Notes: generated by a model from the sequence alone, not told the origin. Positions 43,866 through 52,671 are shown, counted from the stretch's first letter. The stretch: DNA of 64,000 bases from Microbacterium pygmaeum (GCF_900100885.1 NZ_LT629692.1:1674001-1738000); one strand, 5' to 3'. Program-made: numbers and translations.

Positions 43866-44787
43866 TATGATCCCACCGCCGCCCGTATTGCGTCCGGACT
43901 GGGCCGCGGCGTCAACCTCAGCGGCGTCTTGGATCGTCGCGACTCCGACCCGGGCGCCGGGCCCAAACGGGAGTATGAGCTCGCGGCCATCGCCGTGACC
44001 GGGTTCACGCATGTCCGCGTGCCGGTGCGGTGGTGGGGGCGCGCCGGCGAGATGCCACCGTATCGACGCGATCCGAACGTCGCAGGCGAATTGGACCTTG
44101 CGATCGATCAGGCCCTGCGCCGGGGATCAGGTGTCGTGCTGTCGATGCACCACGCCGACGGGGTCATGTCGGCCGCGCCCGAGCAGGTGGGGCGAGTCTG
44201 CGCCATCTGGCGGCCGGTCGCTGCAAGCTACGCCCCCGCGGACCCGAGCTCGCCTTGGATCTGCTCAACGAACCTCGCGACGCATCGACACCCGACCGGT
44301 GGAATCACATCCTGCCGAGAGTTCTGAGTGTTGTGCGGGAGACCGATCGCCGGCGACTGATCACCGTCGGCGGCGCGCAGATGGGGACGCTTGCGGCACT
44401 GGTTGCCCTCGAGCCGCCGGCTGACGAGGCGCCGGCCGTCAGCCTGCACTACTACGAGCCGTTGGCGTTCAACCACCAGACAGCACCGTGGGCGCCAGGC
44501 TCGAGGGCGTGGGTCTGACGGTGGGGTACACCGGAGACCGGCGGGCGGTCACCGCCGACCTTGAAGCTGCGGTTCAGCAGGCCTGGCCGCGGGCTGCCCC
44601 GCTCTATGTCGGAAAGTTCGGTGCCCTTCATGCGGCCGATGAAGACGACCGCGCGGAATGGACGACCTGGGTGCGACGGGAACTGGAGCGGCTCGACCTG
44701 CCGTGGGCGTAATGGGACTTCACCACGGACTTCCGCGTGCACGACCGCGAACACGGCCGGTGGCGTCCGCAGGTGCTCGATCACTGA
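43866..44787 (+). pseudogene. Decayed GH5-type glycosidase
   Basis: Three frames together encode one cellulase-like protein. Frame A (43866-~44232): LGRGVNLSGVLDRRDSD, AVTGFTHVRVPVRWW, LSMHHADGVM. Frame B (~44233-44516): LALDLLNEPRDASTPDRW with the NEP acid/base motif, RRLITVGGAQ. Frame C (~44517-44787): LYVGKFGALHAADEDDRAEW, then a TAA at 44710-44712 where relatives have a Tyr codon, then WDFTTDFRVHDREHGRW to a stop at 44787. The nucleophile Glu expected in VGEFGA is Lys (44614-44616). No start codon is seen. Two frameshifts, a nonsense codon and an active-site loss make it dead. Confidence 0.85.
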
Positions 44788-44903
44788 TCGACCCGTAGCG
44801 TCGGGTCGGGATTCTTCACTGATTGGACTCACGTTGCTTGCCGGGAAGCAGCACGAGGCCCCAGGCACGCGCGCGCCCGGGACCTCGTTGCATGAATCGG
44901 TGC

Positions 44904-45557
44904 TCAGTCGTTGTTGTCGGTCTCGGAGTTCGTGACTGCGAACGAGCCGTCGAGAGACAGTTCTGTGAGCGTGCCGTTGCTCCCGAGAATGGTCGCTTCG
45001 TAGCTGTCGGCGGGGTTGTCATCGACATCCAGAGAGACGATGGCGCCGTCGGCCGCGGCAAGCGCGGCGTCGACGAGTGCCCGGACCGTGGTGTCGTCGA
45101 GCTGTGTTGTGGGCGCAACATCATCGGCGCCGGCGGGGTCTGTCTCGCCGACCGTCGCCGTTCCGTCTGCGCTGACGCGCACGTCGGACTCGTCGCCGGC
45201 ATCGGTGGTGAACTGCACCAGCCAGGATCCGTCGCGGGACGCCTCGAGCGCGGTGGGCACGCCGTCGGTCGACGCGGAAGCGCTCTGGACGATGTCGATC
45301 AGCTCGTCGGCCGACGAGCTGCCGCGAACGGTCTCATCGGAAGTCTGCTGAGTGCTTTCCGCGACGTCGTCGCGGTCGTCGCCATCATCGTCGGCGATCG
45401 CCGCGCCCACCGCGACACCGCCGCCGACCAAGGCTAGAGCGGCGACGACACCCGCGACGCTGAGAAGGACGACGTGCTTGCGGGGCCGCTTCGGCGAGTT
45501 CTGCGGGTGGGAGACTGCGGGCTGGGTGGGTTCGGGGGTGGAGGTGTTGTCGGTCAT
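44904..45557 (-). CDS. Membrane-anchored PepSY-like protein
   Basis: 217-residue protein: Pro-rich cytoplasmic start, basic KRPRK, one membrane helix (HVVLLSVAGVVAALALVGGGVAVG), then an acidic extracytoplasmic part with two PepSY-like units, ending near AIVSLDVDDNPADSYEATIL. Such proteins are common partners of OmpR/EnvZ-type systems. ATG 45557 lies 57 bases after the kinase stop; three TTCAGS repeats in that gap are likely response-regulator sites, so it is probably the system's main target. Confidence 0.75.
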   Translation of the reverse strand: MTDNTSTPEPTQPAVSHPQNSPKRPRKHVVLLSVAGVVAALALVGGGVAVGAAIADDDGDDRDDVAESTQQTSDETVRGSSSADELIDIVQSASASTDGVPTALEASRDGSWLVQFTTDAGDESDVRVSADGTATVGETDPAGADDVAPTTQLDDTTVRALVDAALAAADGAIVSLDVDDNPADSYEATILGSNGTLTELSLDGSFAVTNSETDNND

Positions 45558-45579
45558 AATTCGATCGTGGCTGCCGGGT

Positions 45580-45606
45580 GCTGAACCAGGCCTGAAGCCT
45601 GCTGAA
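45580..45606 (-). promoter_or_regulatory. Response-regulator direct repeats before PepSY-like gene
   Basis: On the minus strand TTCAGC (45606-45601), TTCAGG (45596-45591) and TTCAGC (45585-45580) recur every 10-11 bases, the arrangement bound by OmpR/PhoB-family regulators. An inverted TTCCTGAAG lies next to it at about 45612-45620. The same word precedes the regulator gene. Confidence 0.65.
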
Positions 45607-45613
45607 GGAAGCT

Positions 45614-46921
45614 TCAGGAAGACGCGGGGAATGTCACTGTGAACCGTGCCCCACCCCATCGTCCGTCGTCGACCGCGACGCTTCCGCCGGCGGAACGGGC
45701 GATGCCGTGCACGATGGCAAGCCCGAGACCGCTTCCGCCAGCATCTCGCGATCGAGCCTCATCGAGACGGACGAACCGCTCGAAGATACGCGTGCGCTCG
45801 TCGACGGGAACGCCATCACCGTCTTCTTCGATCGTCAACACCGCCGCTCCGTTGCGTTCCAACACGGCGATCGCGATCCGGCCGCGAGCGTGGCGAGCCG
45901 CATTGTCAGCGAGGTTGCGAACGAGTTGGCCCACCAAGCGAGCGTCACCTTGCATGCGCGCGGGGCCCACGCCCGACGCGTCGACCGTGAACCCGAGCGT
46001 TCGCAACCGTGCGGCCTCGGCGAGCGCGCAGTCGTCGAGGTCGACCGTCACCTGGGCACCGCCGGCACCTTCGTCGAGCTTTGCGAGCACGAGCAGCGCA
46101 TCGACAAGTCCCTGCAGTCGCAGACCCTCCTCGTGAACGACGCTTGAAAGCTCCTCGACGGAGGTCAGATCGGGGTGCGCCTGCGACAGCTCGACGTGCT
46201 GCCTGATCGTCGCCAGCGGCGACCGCAGTTCATGCGACGCGTCGGAGATGAAGCGCCGTTGCGCTTGCGCTGCCACGTCGAGGCGCCCCAGCATCCCGTT
46301 CATGGTCGTCGCCAACGCGGCGATCTCGTCCCGCGACTCGGGCACCGGGATCCTCCGGTCGAGCCGATCAGCGGTGATGTCATCGACTTCGGAGCGGATC
46401 CGTGCCACGGGAGCGAGGGCCCTGCCGATCATAAGCCAGGTGGTCACGCCGACAAGGAGAACCAGGACCGGCACCGCCACCACGAGCAGGGTGATGACCG
46501 TACCGACCGTCTCCTGATCATCATCGGTGGGCACCCCGACCATCAGGATGCGATCGTCGTCGAGATCTTCAGGCACGAGAAGCATCGGATCGCCGTCGAC
46601 CACGACGGTCAGCGGTTCGGTTGAGGAAGGGATGCTGAGGCCCTCGGCGTCCGATGAAGCGGCGACCACTTCGCCGTCGGCGTCGAGCAGCAGGACGACC
46701 TCGTCGTCGTCCAGATTCCGGATCGCCTCGAGGCCCTGCGCGTCGATGCGCGCGGCGAGCTCCTCGGCACGTGTTTCGCCGGCGCGAGCGGATGCGTCAC
46801 GCAACGTCGAGCTCAGTACGCCGACGAAGATGATCGCGCCGATCACCAGCGCCACGGAGACCACCGTCGTCGCGCCCAGCGTTGCCCGTGCCCGCACGGA
46901 ACGCCACACCCGCTTACCCAC
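45614..46921 (-). CDS. Sensor histidine kinase
   Basis: 435-residue membrane kinase. Order: N-terminal helix (TTVVSVALVIGAIIFVGVL), extracytoplasmic sensor of about 110 residues rich in Asp/Glu, second helix (VITLLVVAVPVLVLLVGVTTWLMI), HAMP, HisKA with the phospho-His in FISDASHELRSPLATIRQH, and HATPase with NLADNAARHA, EDGDGVPVDERTRIF and GGSGLGLAIV. GTG 46921 overlaps the regulator stop by 8 bases. The acidic sensor suggests cation or cationic-peptide sensing, but this is only a guess. Confidence 0.93.
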   Translation of the reverse strand: MGKRVWRSVRARATLGATTVVSVALVIGAIIFVGVLSSTLRDASARAGETRAEELAARIDAQGLEAIRNLDDDEVVLLLDADGEVVAASSDAEGLSIPSSTEPLTVVVDGDPMLLVPEDLDDDRILMVGVPTDDDQETVGTVITLLVVAVPVLVLLVGVTTWLMIGRALAPVARIRSEVDDITADRLDRRIPVPESRDEIAALATTMNGMLGRLDVAAQAQRRFISDASHELRSPLATIRQHVELSQAHPDLTSVEELSSVVHEEGLRLQGLVDALLVLAKLDEGAGGAQVTVDLDDCALAEAARLRTLGFTVDASGVGPARMQGDARLVGQLVRNLADNAARHARGRIAIAVLERNGAAVLTIEEDGDGVPVDERTRIFERFVRLDEARSRDAGGSGLGLAIVHGIARSAGGSVAVDDGRWGGARFTVTFPASS

Positions 46922-47591
46922 CGTCGACCGCCAGACGGTAGCCCGCACCCCGCACCGTTTCGATGGAGCGTCGCTCGAAGGGGCGATCGACCTTCTGCCG
47001 GAGGTGGCCGATGTAGACCTCGACGATGTTCGGGTCGCCCTCGAAGTCGTCATCCCACACGCCGTCGATGACGTCACGCTTGGTCAGCACCTGGCCGCGG
47101 TGGCGCATCAGATGGTGCAGCACGGCGAACTCGCGAGAGGTCAAAGCCACTTCCACATCACCGCGCCAGACCTTCCGCGCCCCCGGATCGAGCCAAAGAT
47201 CACCCGCCTCGAGGACCGCGGGACGTTCCACCGCGCCACGGCGGATCAGGGCGCGCAACCGCGCCACCAGAATGGCGAACGAGAACGGTTTGGTGACGTA
47301 GTCGTCGGCGCCGGTCTCAAGCGCCTCGACCTGGTCCCACTCGCCGTCCTTCGCGGTCAGCATGAGCACCGGGGTCCAGTTCTCCTCAGCGCGGAGGGCC
47401 TCGCAGACCTTCCATCCGCTCATCCCGGGCATCATCAGATCGAGGATGATGACGTCATAGCGAGTCTCGCGGGCACGCCACAACCCATCCACGCCGTTAT
47501 GAGCGACATCGACGGCGAAGCCCTCAGCCTCCAGCCCTCGACGCACGCCATCTGCCAGGCGAACCTCATCGTCCACCACCAGAACACGCAT
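46914..47591 (-). CDS. OmpR/PhoB-family response regulator
   Basis: 225-residue DNA-binding regulator. Receiver domain: VLVVDDEVRLADGV, phospho-acceptor Asp in VIILDLMMPGMSG, Thr in LMLTAKD, Lys in DYVTKPF. C-terminal winged helix with LTSREFAVLHHLMRH and VEVYIGHLRQKVD...RGAGYRL. ATG 47591 begins the conserved receiver. Two TTCAGG repeats 11 bases apart at 47614-47630 suggest autoregulation. It is first in a three-gene unit with the kinase and the PepSY-like protein. Confidence 0.94.
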   Translation of the reverse strand: MRVLVVDDEVRLADGVRRGLEAEGFAVDVAHNGVDGLWRARETRYDVIILDLMMPGMSGWKVCEALRAEENWTPVLMLTAKDGEWDQVEALETGADDYVTKPFSFAILVARLRALIRRGAVERPAVLEAGDLWLDPGARKVWRGDVEVALTSREFAVLHHLMRHRGQVLTKRDVIDGVWDDDFEGDPNIVEVYIGHLRQKVDRPFERRSIETVRGAGYRLAVDGG

Positions 47592-47613
47592 AACCCCATC
47601 ATCGCCGCCGCAG

Positions 47614-47630
47614 CCTGAAGCCACCCTGAA
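47614..47630 (-). promoter_or_regulatory. Response-regulator direct repeats before regulator gene
   Basis: TTCAGG at 47630-47625 and at 47619-47614 on the minus strand, 11 bases apart, 23 bases upstream of the regulator start codon. Same word and period as at 45580-45606. Confidence 0.6.
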
Positions 47631-47778
47631 TCACACCGAAGCCTCGCCGGAATGGGGGTGCTCTGCTCGTCCGCAGATCGGTCGGTCACCGGGACAGCCG
47701 TGTCATGGCGAGTGACGCTGCCGCGCGTGCCTCGCAGCAGGTCGGCGCTGAGGCCGCGCGGAGCAGGCATGGATCGGT

Positions 47779-48336
47779 TCAGGCGGCGTCCCGTACTAGG
47801 GCGGGTGCTCGACACGGCGACGCGACGCAGATGACTCCCGCTATCAGTGCTCCGGTTGCGAATGGGGCGTAGATGTAGTCCGGGGAGATGATCTCGACAG
47901 ATAGGAACGTCAGCCAGACGGAGGCGATTGACCCCAACGCGAGGATGCCCGAAATGACTGCTGACGTCACTTTCCTATAGGCGACTGAGACGACAACGCT
48001 CACCAGACACGCGGCCGTCCCTGCGACCGCCCACCAGACGGGCAACACTGGGACGAAGTAGTAGAACAGGGGGCCTGACCAGCTCAGGAACCAGAGGAAA
48101 GCGCCGAACGTGAACGTGGCCCAGGCCCATACGGGCGTGAAGACGAAGGCGGCGATGACCGAACCAGCGAGCACAAGCATGAATCCCACGCCGGGAAGCA
48201 GAAAGACCGCCGCATACGCCCGCAGGGCGACGTAGTCGATCGTGAGGGGGACGAGCTGCACGGCACCGCCAGCGATCAGGAGCGATCCCACGAGCACAGG
48301 GAGTAAGCGCCGTGTGGAGGTATCTCCGGGTCCCAT
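47779..48336 (-). CDS. Multi-helix membrane protein of unknown function
   Basis: 185-residue protein with about five hydrophobic helices, for example LPVLVGSLLIAGGAVQLVPL, FLLPGVGFMLVLAGSVIAAFV, VWWAVAGTAACLVSVVVSV and GALIAGVICVAS. Trp/Phe-rich segment WATFTFGAFLWFLSW. I do not recognise it. ATG 48336 is the first start of the frame. It is divergent from a 54-residue membrane protein and sits upstream of the two-component genes but separated by about 190 bases. Confidence 0.65.
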   Translation of the reverse strand: MGPGDTSTRRLLPVLVGSLLIAGGAVQLVPLTIDYVALRAYAAVFLLPGVGFMLVLAGSVIAAFVFTPVWAWATFTFGAFLWFLSWSGPLFYYFVPVLPVWWAVAGTAACLVSVVVSVAYRKVTSAVISGILALGSIASVWLTFLSVEIISPDYIYAPFATGALIAGVICVASPCRAPALVRDAA

Positions 48337-48371
48337 AACGCTTCACCATGCCACAACGGCGGTGTCGGCTC

Positions 48372-48536
48372 ATGCCGAATCCTTTGTTGCCGTCGATCCC
48401 GGTCTTGATCACGATCTTCGTCGTGGTCGCTGTGGTCGTCGTGTTCGTGACTGTAGGTGTAATCATGTGGAATGCTCGTCGTTCCTCACGAGCACGGAAG
48501 GGCGATCAGCAAAATGCTCCCGGTCCTTCGCATTAG
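48372..48536 (+). CDS. 54-residue single-helix membrane protein
   Basis: Short frame: LLPSIPVLITIFVVVAVVVVF is a clear membrane helix, followed by a basic, polar tail WNARRSSRARKGDQQ. Resembles the N-terminal part of small actinobacterial membrane proteins with a SHOCT tail, but the SHOCT part is missing. ATG 48372 or the in-frame ATG 48348 could start it. Real coding status is uncertain. Confidence 0.45.
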   Translation: MPNPLLPSIPVLITIFVVVAVVVVFVTVGVIMWNARRSSRARKGDQQNAPGPSH

Positions 48537-48607
48537 GCAGGTTGGCGTCACAGACGGTCGCCGAGCGCGCGCCGTCGCGGGTCCTTCGGGTTTGAGCGTT
48601 CGCCTTC

Positions 48608-50614
48608 TCAGCGGATTCTGCTCATCCCGGGCCGGCGGCGGCGGATCAGTATGAGTGCGGCTCCACCGGCGATCAGCGCCGCGCCGCCGAAGGCGGGCAC
48701 GAGCAACTCTGCCGCGTCTGCGCCGGTGGCTGGCAGGATGTGCTTCTCGGGCTTGAAGTGCACGATCTGCGAGAGGATTGCCGGCGCGAGCTCGATGTTC
48801 TGCCCTTCGGGCCGCCCTTGGTTCCACAGTGCGGTGACGGCGAGGCCCTGATCCGGGGCGAGCACGGTGTCTGAGCTGAATCCGGTGGTGCCGCCGTTCT
48901 TGAAGGCCCAGTTCACGCCCATGCCGGTGGTGGCGGGGTAGAGCTGCCAACCGAGGCCCATCTGGAAGTTGGTGGCCGGCGCGCATGTCGTGGGGTCCGG
49001 TTCCTGGCAGATCGTGGTGATGGTGCTCTGCGGCGCGAGCGTGTCTGCCATTGCTCGCACGCCCAGCGGTGCGTCGGCGGGGATGTCGCCGAGGTGCGCC
49101 TTGTCCCAGGTGACCATGTCGTTTGCGTCGGATACCAACCCGCCCATGCCTGCCAGGGCGTTGGTGTCGAACCAGTAGAACGTCTCGGTGTTGACCGTGT
49201 GATCCGTGTCGGTCAGGTAGGGGGTCGCCATGCGGGGCCCGGTGCCGAGCGTGGTCGAGGACATGCCGAGGTTTTCGAGGAAGGCGCCTCGCAGTGCCTG
49301 TTCGTACTTCGGCGGGTCGGTGAGCGTCGCGGTCGGGTCGATCACGTTGGCGAGGATGGTGCCGAGCAGACCGAACCCGAAGTTGGAGTACAACCAGTTC
49401 GTGCCCGGCTCCCACAGCAGAGGCTGGGTGGACACGGCGCTCCAGAGCATCTCCTGCGTGTAGAGCGGTAGCGGGTTTGTGCAGTTCTCGACGCCGTCAC
49501 AGGGCTCCCAGTAGTTCTCGGGTGAGTCGGGCAGCGCGGCTTGGTGCGTGGCGAGATCGCGCAGAGTGATCTCTGTGTGCGTGCCGTCGGGCTGGGGCCA
49601 CGTGGGCACGATGACGCCCTCCGGTGCGTACTTCTGCACCGTGTCATCCAGCGAGACCCGACCCTCAGCCACCAGGTAGGCGAGCAGATCGGACGTGTAC
49701 ACCTTCGTCTGCGACGCGATCTCGAACTGCGTCGACGCGCCGACCCGCTCGGACGATCCCTCTGTGGGGCTACCGGCAGCGAAATGTGTCGTGACGGGCG
49801 CACCGCTGACGGGATCTCGAGTGACCACCACGGCGGACAGCCCAACGACGTTGTACTGCTTCTGGAATGCGTCGATGCGCTCCTGGATCTTGATCTGCAG
49901 CTCCGGCGACATCGCGGTGTTGACCCCGGCCGCGCCGTCCGCTGCGTAACCGCCGGCGGGAGTTACTGCGTGAGTGAACAGGGCGCCAGGCGGGGACGTG
50001 TTCTCATTTGCGACGGTGATCTCGACTGTGGCGATCGTGTTCTCCCCGTCGCCGAGGTTGACTGCGTAGGTGCCGGCCGCGGATGCGGTGAAGATCGTCT
50101 GGGCCGTGCCATCGGGTGCGGCGGCCTGCTGCGCGGATAACGATCCACCGGGACTCGTGCTGAAGTACGCCGTCGCACCGTCTTCCAGGTTGGTGGCCGT
50201 GACCGTCGAGGATCCGCCGACCATGATCGTGGTGGGGTCAGCGGACAATTCGGCCGGGCCGGGATCTGACTCGTCTGCGACGGTGATCTCGACTGTGGCG
50301 ATCGTGTTCTCCCCGTCGCCGAGGTTGACTGCGTAGGTGCCGGCCGCGGACGCGGTGAAGATCGTCTGGGCCGTGCCATCGGGTGCGGCGACCTGCTGCG
50401 CGGATAACGATCCACCGGGACTCGTGCTGAAGTATGCCGTCGCACCGCTTTCCAGATTGCTGGCCGTCACTGTCGAGGATCCGCCGACCGTGATCGTCGT
50501 CGGGTCAGCGGACAATTGCGCCGGGCCGGGATCTCCAACAGCCGTCGCGGGTCCGGCGCTGGAAAGCGCCAACACCCCAGCCACCAGGAGTGCGGTCAGG
50601 GACTTCTTCAGCAT
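48608..50614 (-). CDS. LPXTG-anchored serine hydrolase (class C beta-lactamase fold) with duplicated Ig-like repeats
   Basis: 668-residue exported protein. Signal peptide TALLVAGVLALSSAGPATAV; two 89-residue beta repeats at about residues 28-116 and 117-205; a beta-lactamase/D-Ala-D-Ala-peptidase-like domain with SxxK as EIASQTKVYTSDL, YxN as NWLYSNFGFG and the third box KNGGTTGFS; sorting signal ILPATG, hydrophobic helix, RRRR. It may edit peptidoglycan or hydrolyse esters at the surface. ATG 50614 has AAGGA 7 bases upstream. It lies downstream of a TetR gene and a palindrome at 50842. Confidence 0.88.
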   Translation of the reverse strand: MLKKSLTALLVAGVLALSSAGPATAVGDPGPAQLSADPTTITVGGSSTVTASNLESGATAYFSTSPGGSLSAQQVAAPDGTAQTIFTASAAGTYAVNLGDGENTIATVEITVADESDPGPAELSADPTTIMVGGSSTVTATNLEDGATAYFSTSPGGSLSAQQAAAPDGTAQTIFTASAAGTYAVNLGDGENTIATVEITVANENTSPPGALFTHAVTPAGGYAADGAAGVNTAMSPELQIKIQERIDAFQKQYNVVGLSAVVVTRDPVSGAPVTTHFAAGSPTEGSSERVGASTQFEIASQTKVYTSDLLAYLVAEGRVSLDDTVQKYAPEGVIVPTWPQPDGTHTEITLRDLATHQAALPDSPENYWEPCDGVENCTNPLPLYTQEMLWSAVSTQPLLWEPGTNWLYSNFGFGLLGTILANVIDPTATLTDPPKYEQALRGAFLENLGMSSTTLGTGPRMATPYLTDTDHTVNTETFYWFDTNALAGMGGLVSDANDMVTWDKAHLGDIPADAPLGVRAMADTLAPQSTITTICQEPDPTTCAPATNFQMGLGWQLYPATTGMGVNWAFKNGGTTGFSSDTVLAPDQGLAVTALWNQGRPEGQNIELAPAILSQIVHFKPEKHILPATGADAAELLVPAFGGAALIAGGAALILIRRRRPGMSRIR
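50000..50533 (-). repeat. Tandem 267-bp duplication inside the serine hydrolase gene
   Basis: Two consecutive copies (50533-50267 and 50266-50000) encode nearly identical 89-residue units; long stretches such as the 50014 and 50281 segments are identical at DNA level. The copies differ at only a handful of residues, indicating recent duplication. Confidence 0.85.
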
Positions 50615-50841
50615 GAGCGATTCCTTCATAGCGTGACGTTGGCGGCCGGAGGCAAGAGGCGTCTCGTGATGTGCGAAGGTCTCCGACACTGTGCGCGTGT
50701 GGGGACCGTCTTGATTGGAGCCGACCGACACGGACGTGCCGGCGGATGCAGCCGATCTTCACAGTCGGGCTGAGATGACCGTCGTGCGCCGACCACCTGA
50801 ACGACGAGAAAGCCGACGCGATCAAGAGAATATGAGTCAGG

Positions 50842-50853
50842 TACACGCGTGTA
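50842..50853. promoter_or_regulatory. 12-bp palindrome, candidate TetR operator
   Basis: TACACGCGTGTA is a perfect 12-base palindrome in the 421-base gap 50615-51035. That gap has no supported gene and otherwise only weak open frames. The palindrome is typical in size and symmetry of a TetR-family operator; a half-site CGCGTGT also occurs at 51594-51600, just before the TetR gene. It could control the surface hydrolase. Confidence 0.4.
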
Positions 50854-51035
50854 AAGTGCCAATTCGATCCGATGGCGTTCGGCGCGAGCTGCTGGAATCG
50901 GCGCGAGGACGCGGCGGTCACCGCCGGCCGCTGTCGCGGAGCTCGTCGCCTCGATCTACCGACCCGGTCGCCGATGCAATTGCATATGAGGGCACCGTTA
51001 AGCGGTGACAGGCGCGTCCAAGCACTTACCGCTCT

Positions 51036-51581
51036 CTAGGCTATTTGGGCCATCCGACGAGCGAGTTCCGTCAGATACGAGGTCGCGTCAGAGCTCGGCA
51101 GCCCGAGATACTCCAGTCGCGTGGGCTTTTCGAGAGTTGCGACGCCGTGCAGGCCCAACCACAGCAGGTACGTGTCCGATCTCGTATCGGTACTTGCGGA
51201 CCTCCCCGCATCGACGCATCGCTCGATCGCCCGCTCCGCGGCGAGGAAAGTGTCCATCGCGTTGAGCGCGAAACTGCCCGCTGAGAACATGAGCCGATAC
51301 CTGTTCCGATGCTCCCAGCCGTAGTTCACGTACGCGCGGCAACCAGCCAATAGCGCGTCGACCGGATCCTTCTCGGACAAGATGCCGGTCTGCACGTCGC
51401 GGGCGAGTTCTGCGAAGCCGGCGTGCATCACCTCCTGCTCGATAACGCTCAGGTTCTCGAAATGGGTATAGATCGCCGGGGCGGTCACCCCGCACTCCTT
51501 GGCGATCGCGCGCAACGATAGTTGTTCGTTGCGGTCGACGATGCGGGTTGCCGCGACGACCAGCCTTTCCTTCAGAAGCAT
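51036..51581 (-). CDS. TetR-family regulator
   Basis: 181-residue repressor-like protein. N-terminal HTH: LVVAATRIVDRNEQLSLRAIA, GVTAPAIYTHFENL. C-terminal ligand domain with YGWEHRNRYRLMFSAGS and LLWLGLHGVATLEKP, resembling TetR_C_25-type proteins. I choose ATG 51581 because GAGGAAAAG precedes it by 4 bases; an in-frame ATG at 51632 is weaker. The 314 bases from 51582 to 51895 hold its promoter and that of vapB and no other supported gene. Confidence 0.88.
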   Translation of the reverse strand: MLLKERLVVAATRIVDRNEQLSLRAIAKECGVTAPAIYTHFENLSVIEQEVMHAGFAELARDVQTGILSEKDPVDALLAGCRAYVNYGWEHRNRYRLMFSAGSFALNAMDTFLAAERAIERCVDAGRSASTDTRSDTYLLWLGLHGVATLEKPTRLEYLGLPSSDATSYLTELARRMAQIA

Positions 51582-51856
51582 CTTTTCCTCAGCCGCGTGT
51601 GTACCGGGGGTCGGCGTGATCGATGCCCGCATCCTGAAGCTGCATCGACACGAACATTGTCCGCCCCTCCGCTGAGGCGAGACTGCGTTTCACTCCACGA
51701 GCCGGCGCGCCCCGGAGCCGCACCTTTCGAAGGCCCGAGTTTCGCTCTGCCCGCATGCCGGTCCGTTTTGGTGCGTCGCGTGCAGGAGGGAGCTTCTCGG
51801 GCATCTTGCTCGATGGAAGTGACATGCGTTTGGGGTCGATGCGGCGTCGGGCGAAA

Positions 51857-51883
51857 GGTCTATATACTGCTCTATACAAGACC
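51857..51883 (+). promoter_or_regulatory. vapBC promoter/operator
   Basis: Imperfect inverted repeat GGTCT...AGACC spanning the -10-like TATACT (51863-51868) and a repeated TCTATA word 12 bases apart. An A/T-rich site in high-GC DNA immediately before a toxin-antitoxin operon fits autorepression by the VapB-VapC complex. Confidence 0.5.
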
Positions 51884-51895
51884 GGAGGAGGAGTT

Positions 51896-52117
51896 ATGAC
51901 CGTCACGTCAATCGATATCGATCCGAACGAGCTGCGCCAAGCGAAGGAGCTCGCCGGCACGACCTCCAATCGCGAAACGGTGGATCTCGCCCTGCGCACG
52001 CTCATCGCCGTCCGTCGCCAGCCGGCGGCCGTCGAGCGGATCATCGCCCGTACGTTCGAGCCTGACCAGATCGACGCGCCGACGATCCCGCCGGCGACGG
52101 TGATTGCCGGCCAGTGA
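51896..52117 (+). CDS. vapB: VapB-type antitoxin
   Basis: 73-residue antitoxin. The N-terminal ribbon-helix-helix-like part VTSIDIDPNELRQAKELAGT, NRETVDLALRTLIAVRRQ is typical of VapB antitoxins of the DUF2191 group; the C-terminal tail would occlude the toxin. Strong RBS GGAGGAGG lies 6-8 bases before ATG 51896. It overlaps vapC by 4 bases. Confidence 0.9.
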   Translation: MTVTSIDIDPNELRQAKELAGTTSNRETVDLALRTLIAVRRQPAAVERIIARTFEPDQIDAPTIPPATVIAGQ

Positions 52118-52518
52118 CGACCTACCTGGTCGACAACAGCATCTGGCAGAAGGCCTCGACGAGCAAAGCGATTGCGACAAGGCTTCGCGAGCTGTCACCC
52201 ACTCACCTGATCATCACCTGCCCGCCGCAAGTCCTCGAGTACTGCCATTCGGCCCGGAGCCCGCAAGAGTACGAAGAACTCCGCGCGGACATGGAGTTGC
52301 TGCTGCCCGCATGGGAACACCCCGACGAGCAGCAAGCCCTGGACGTCCAGCAGGCGCTATGGGACACGGGGCTCATGCGCGCGGCAGCGGCGTTCGATTG
52401 CCTCATTGCGGCATACGGGGTCGTCAACGACGCTGTCATCCTGAACTCCGACCACGACTTCGGGTTCATCGAGATCGCCACGCGGGGCGCGGTCCGGCAG
52501 GAGTACGTGGCGGCCTAG
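52114..52518 (+). CDS. vapC: VapC PIN-domain ribonuclease toxin
   Basis: 134-residue PIN-domain protein. The acidic active-site residues are visible: Asp in YLVDNSIWQK, Glu in PQVLEYCHSA, Asp in AAFDCLIAAYG and Asp in NSDHDFGFI. VapC toxins cut tRNA or rRNA and are held inactive by VapB. GTG 52114 overlaps the antitoxin stop (GTGA). Confidence 0.92.
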   Translation: MTTYLVDNSIWQKASTSKAIATRLRELSPTHLIITCPPQVLEYCHSARSPQEYEELRADMELLLPAWEHPDEQQALDVQQALWDTGLMRAAAAFDCLIAAYGVVNDAVILNSDHDFGFIEIATRGAVRQEYVAA

Positions 52519-52671
52519 GAACCTTCCCCCGCATCCGCAGCCCCGTTGCGGATGGGACCGGCCGCGGCCGCGGGCCGTGGTCAGCGGCGGCGGGTGGCCG
52601 CAACGACGCGGGTTCAGTCCCCCCAAGCGCCCGATCGCACGCGCCGCTAAATGCATGTATATACTCGCAAT

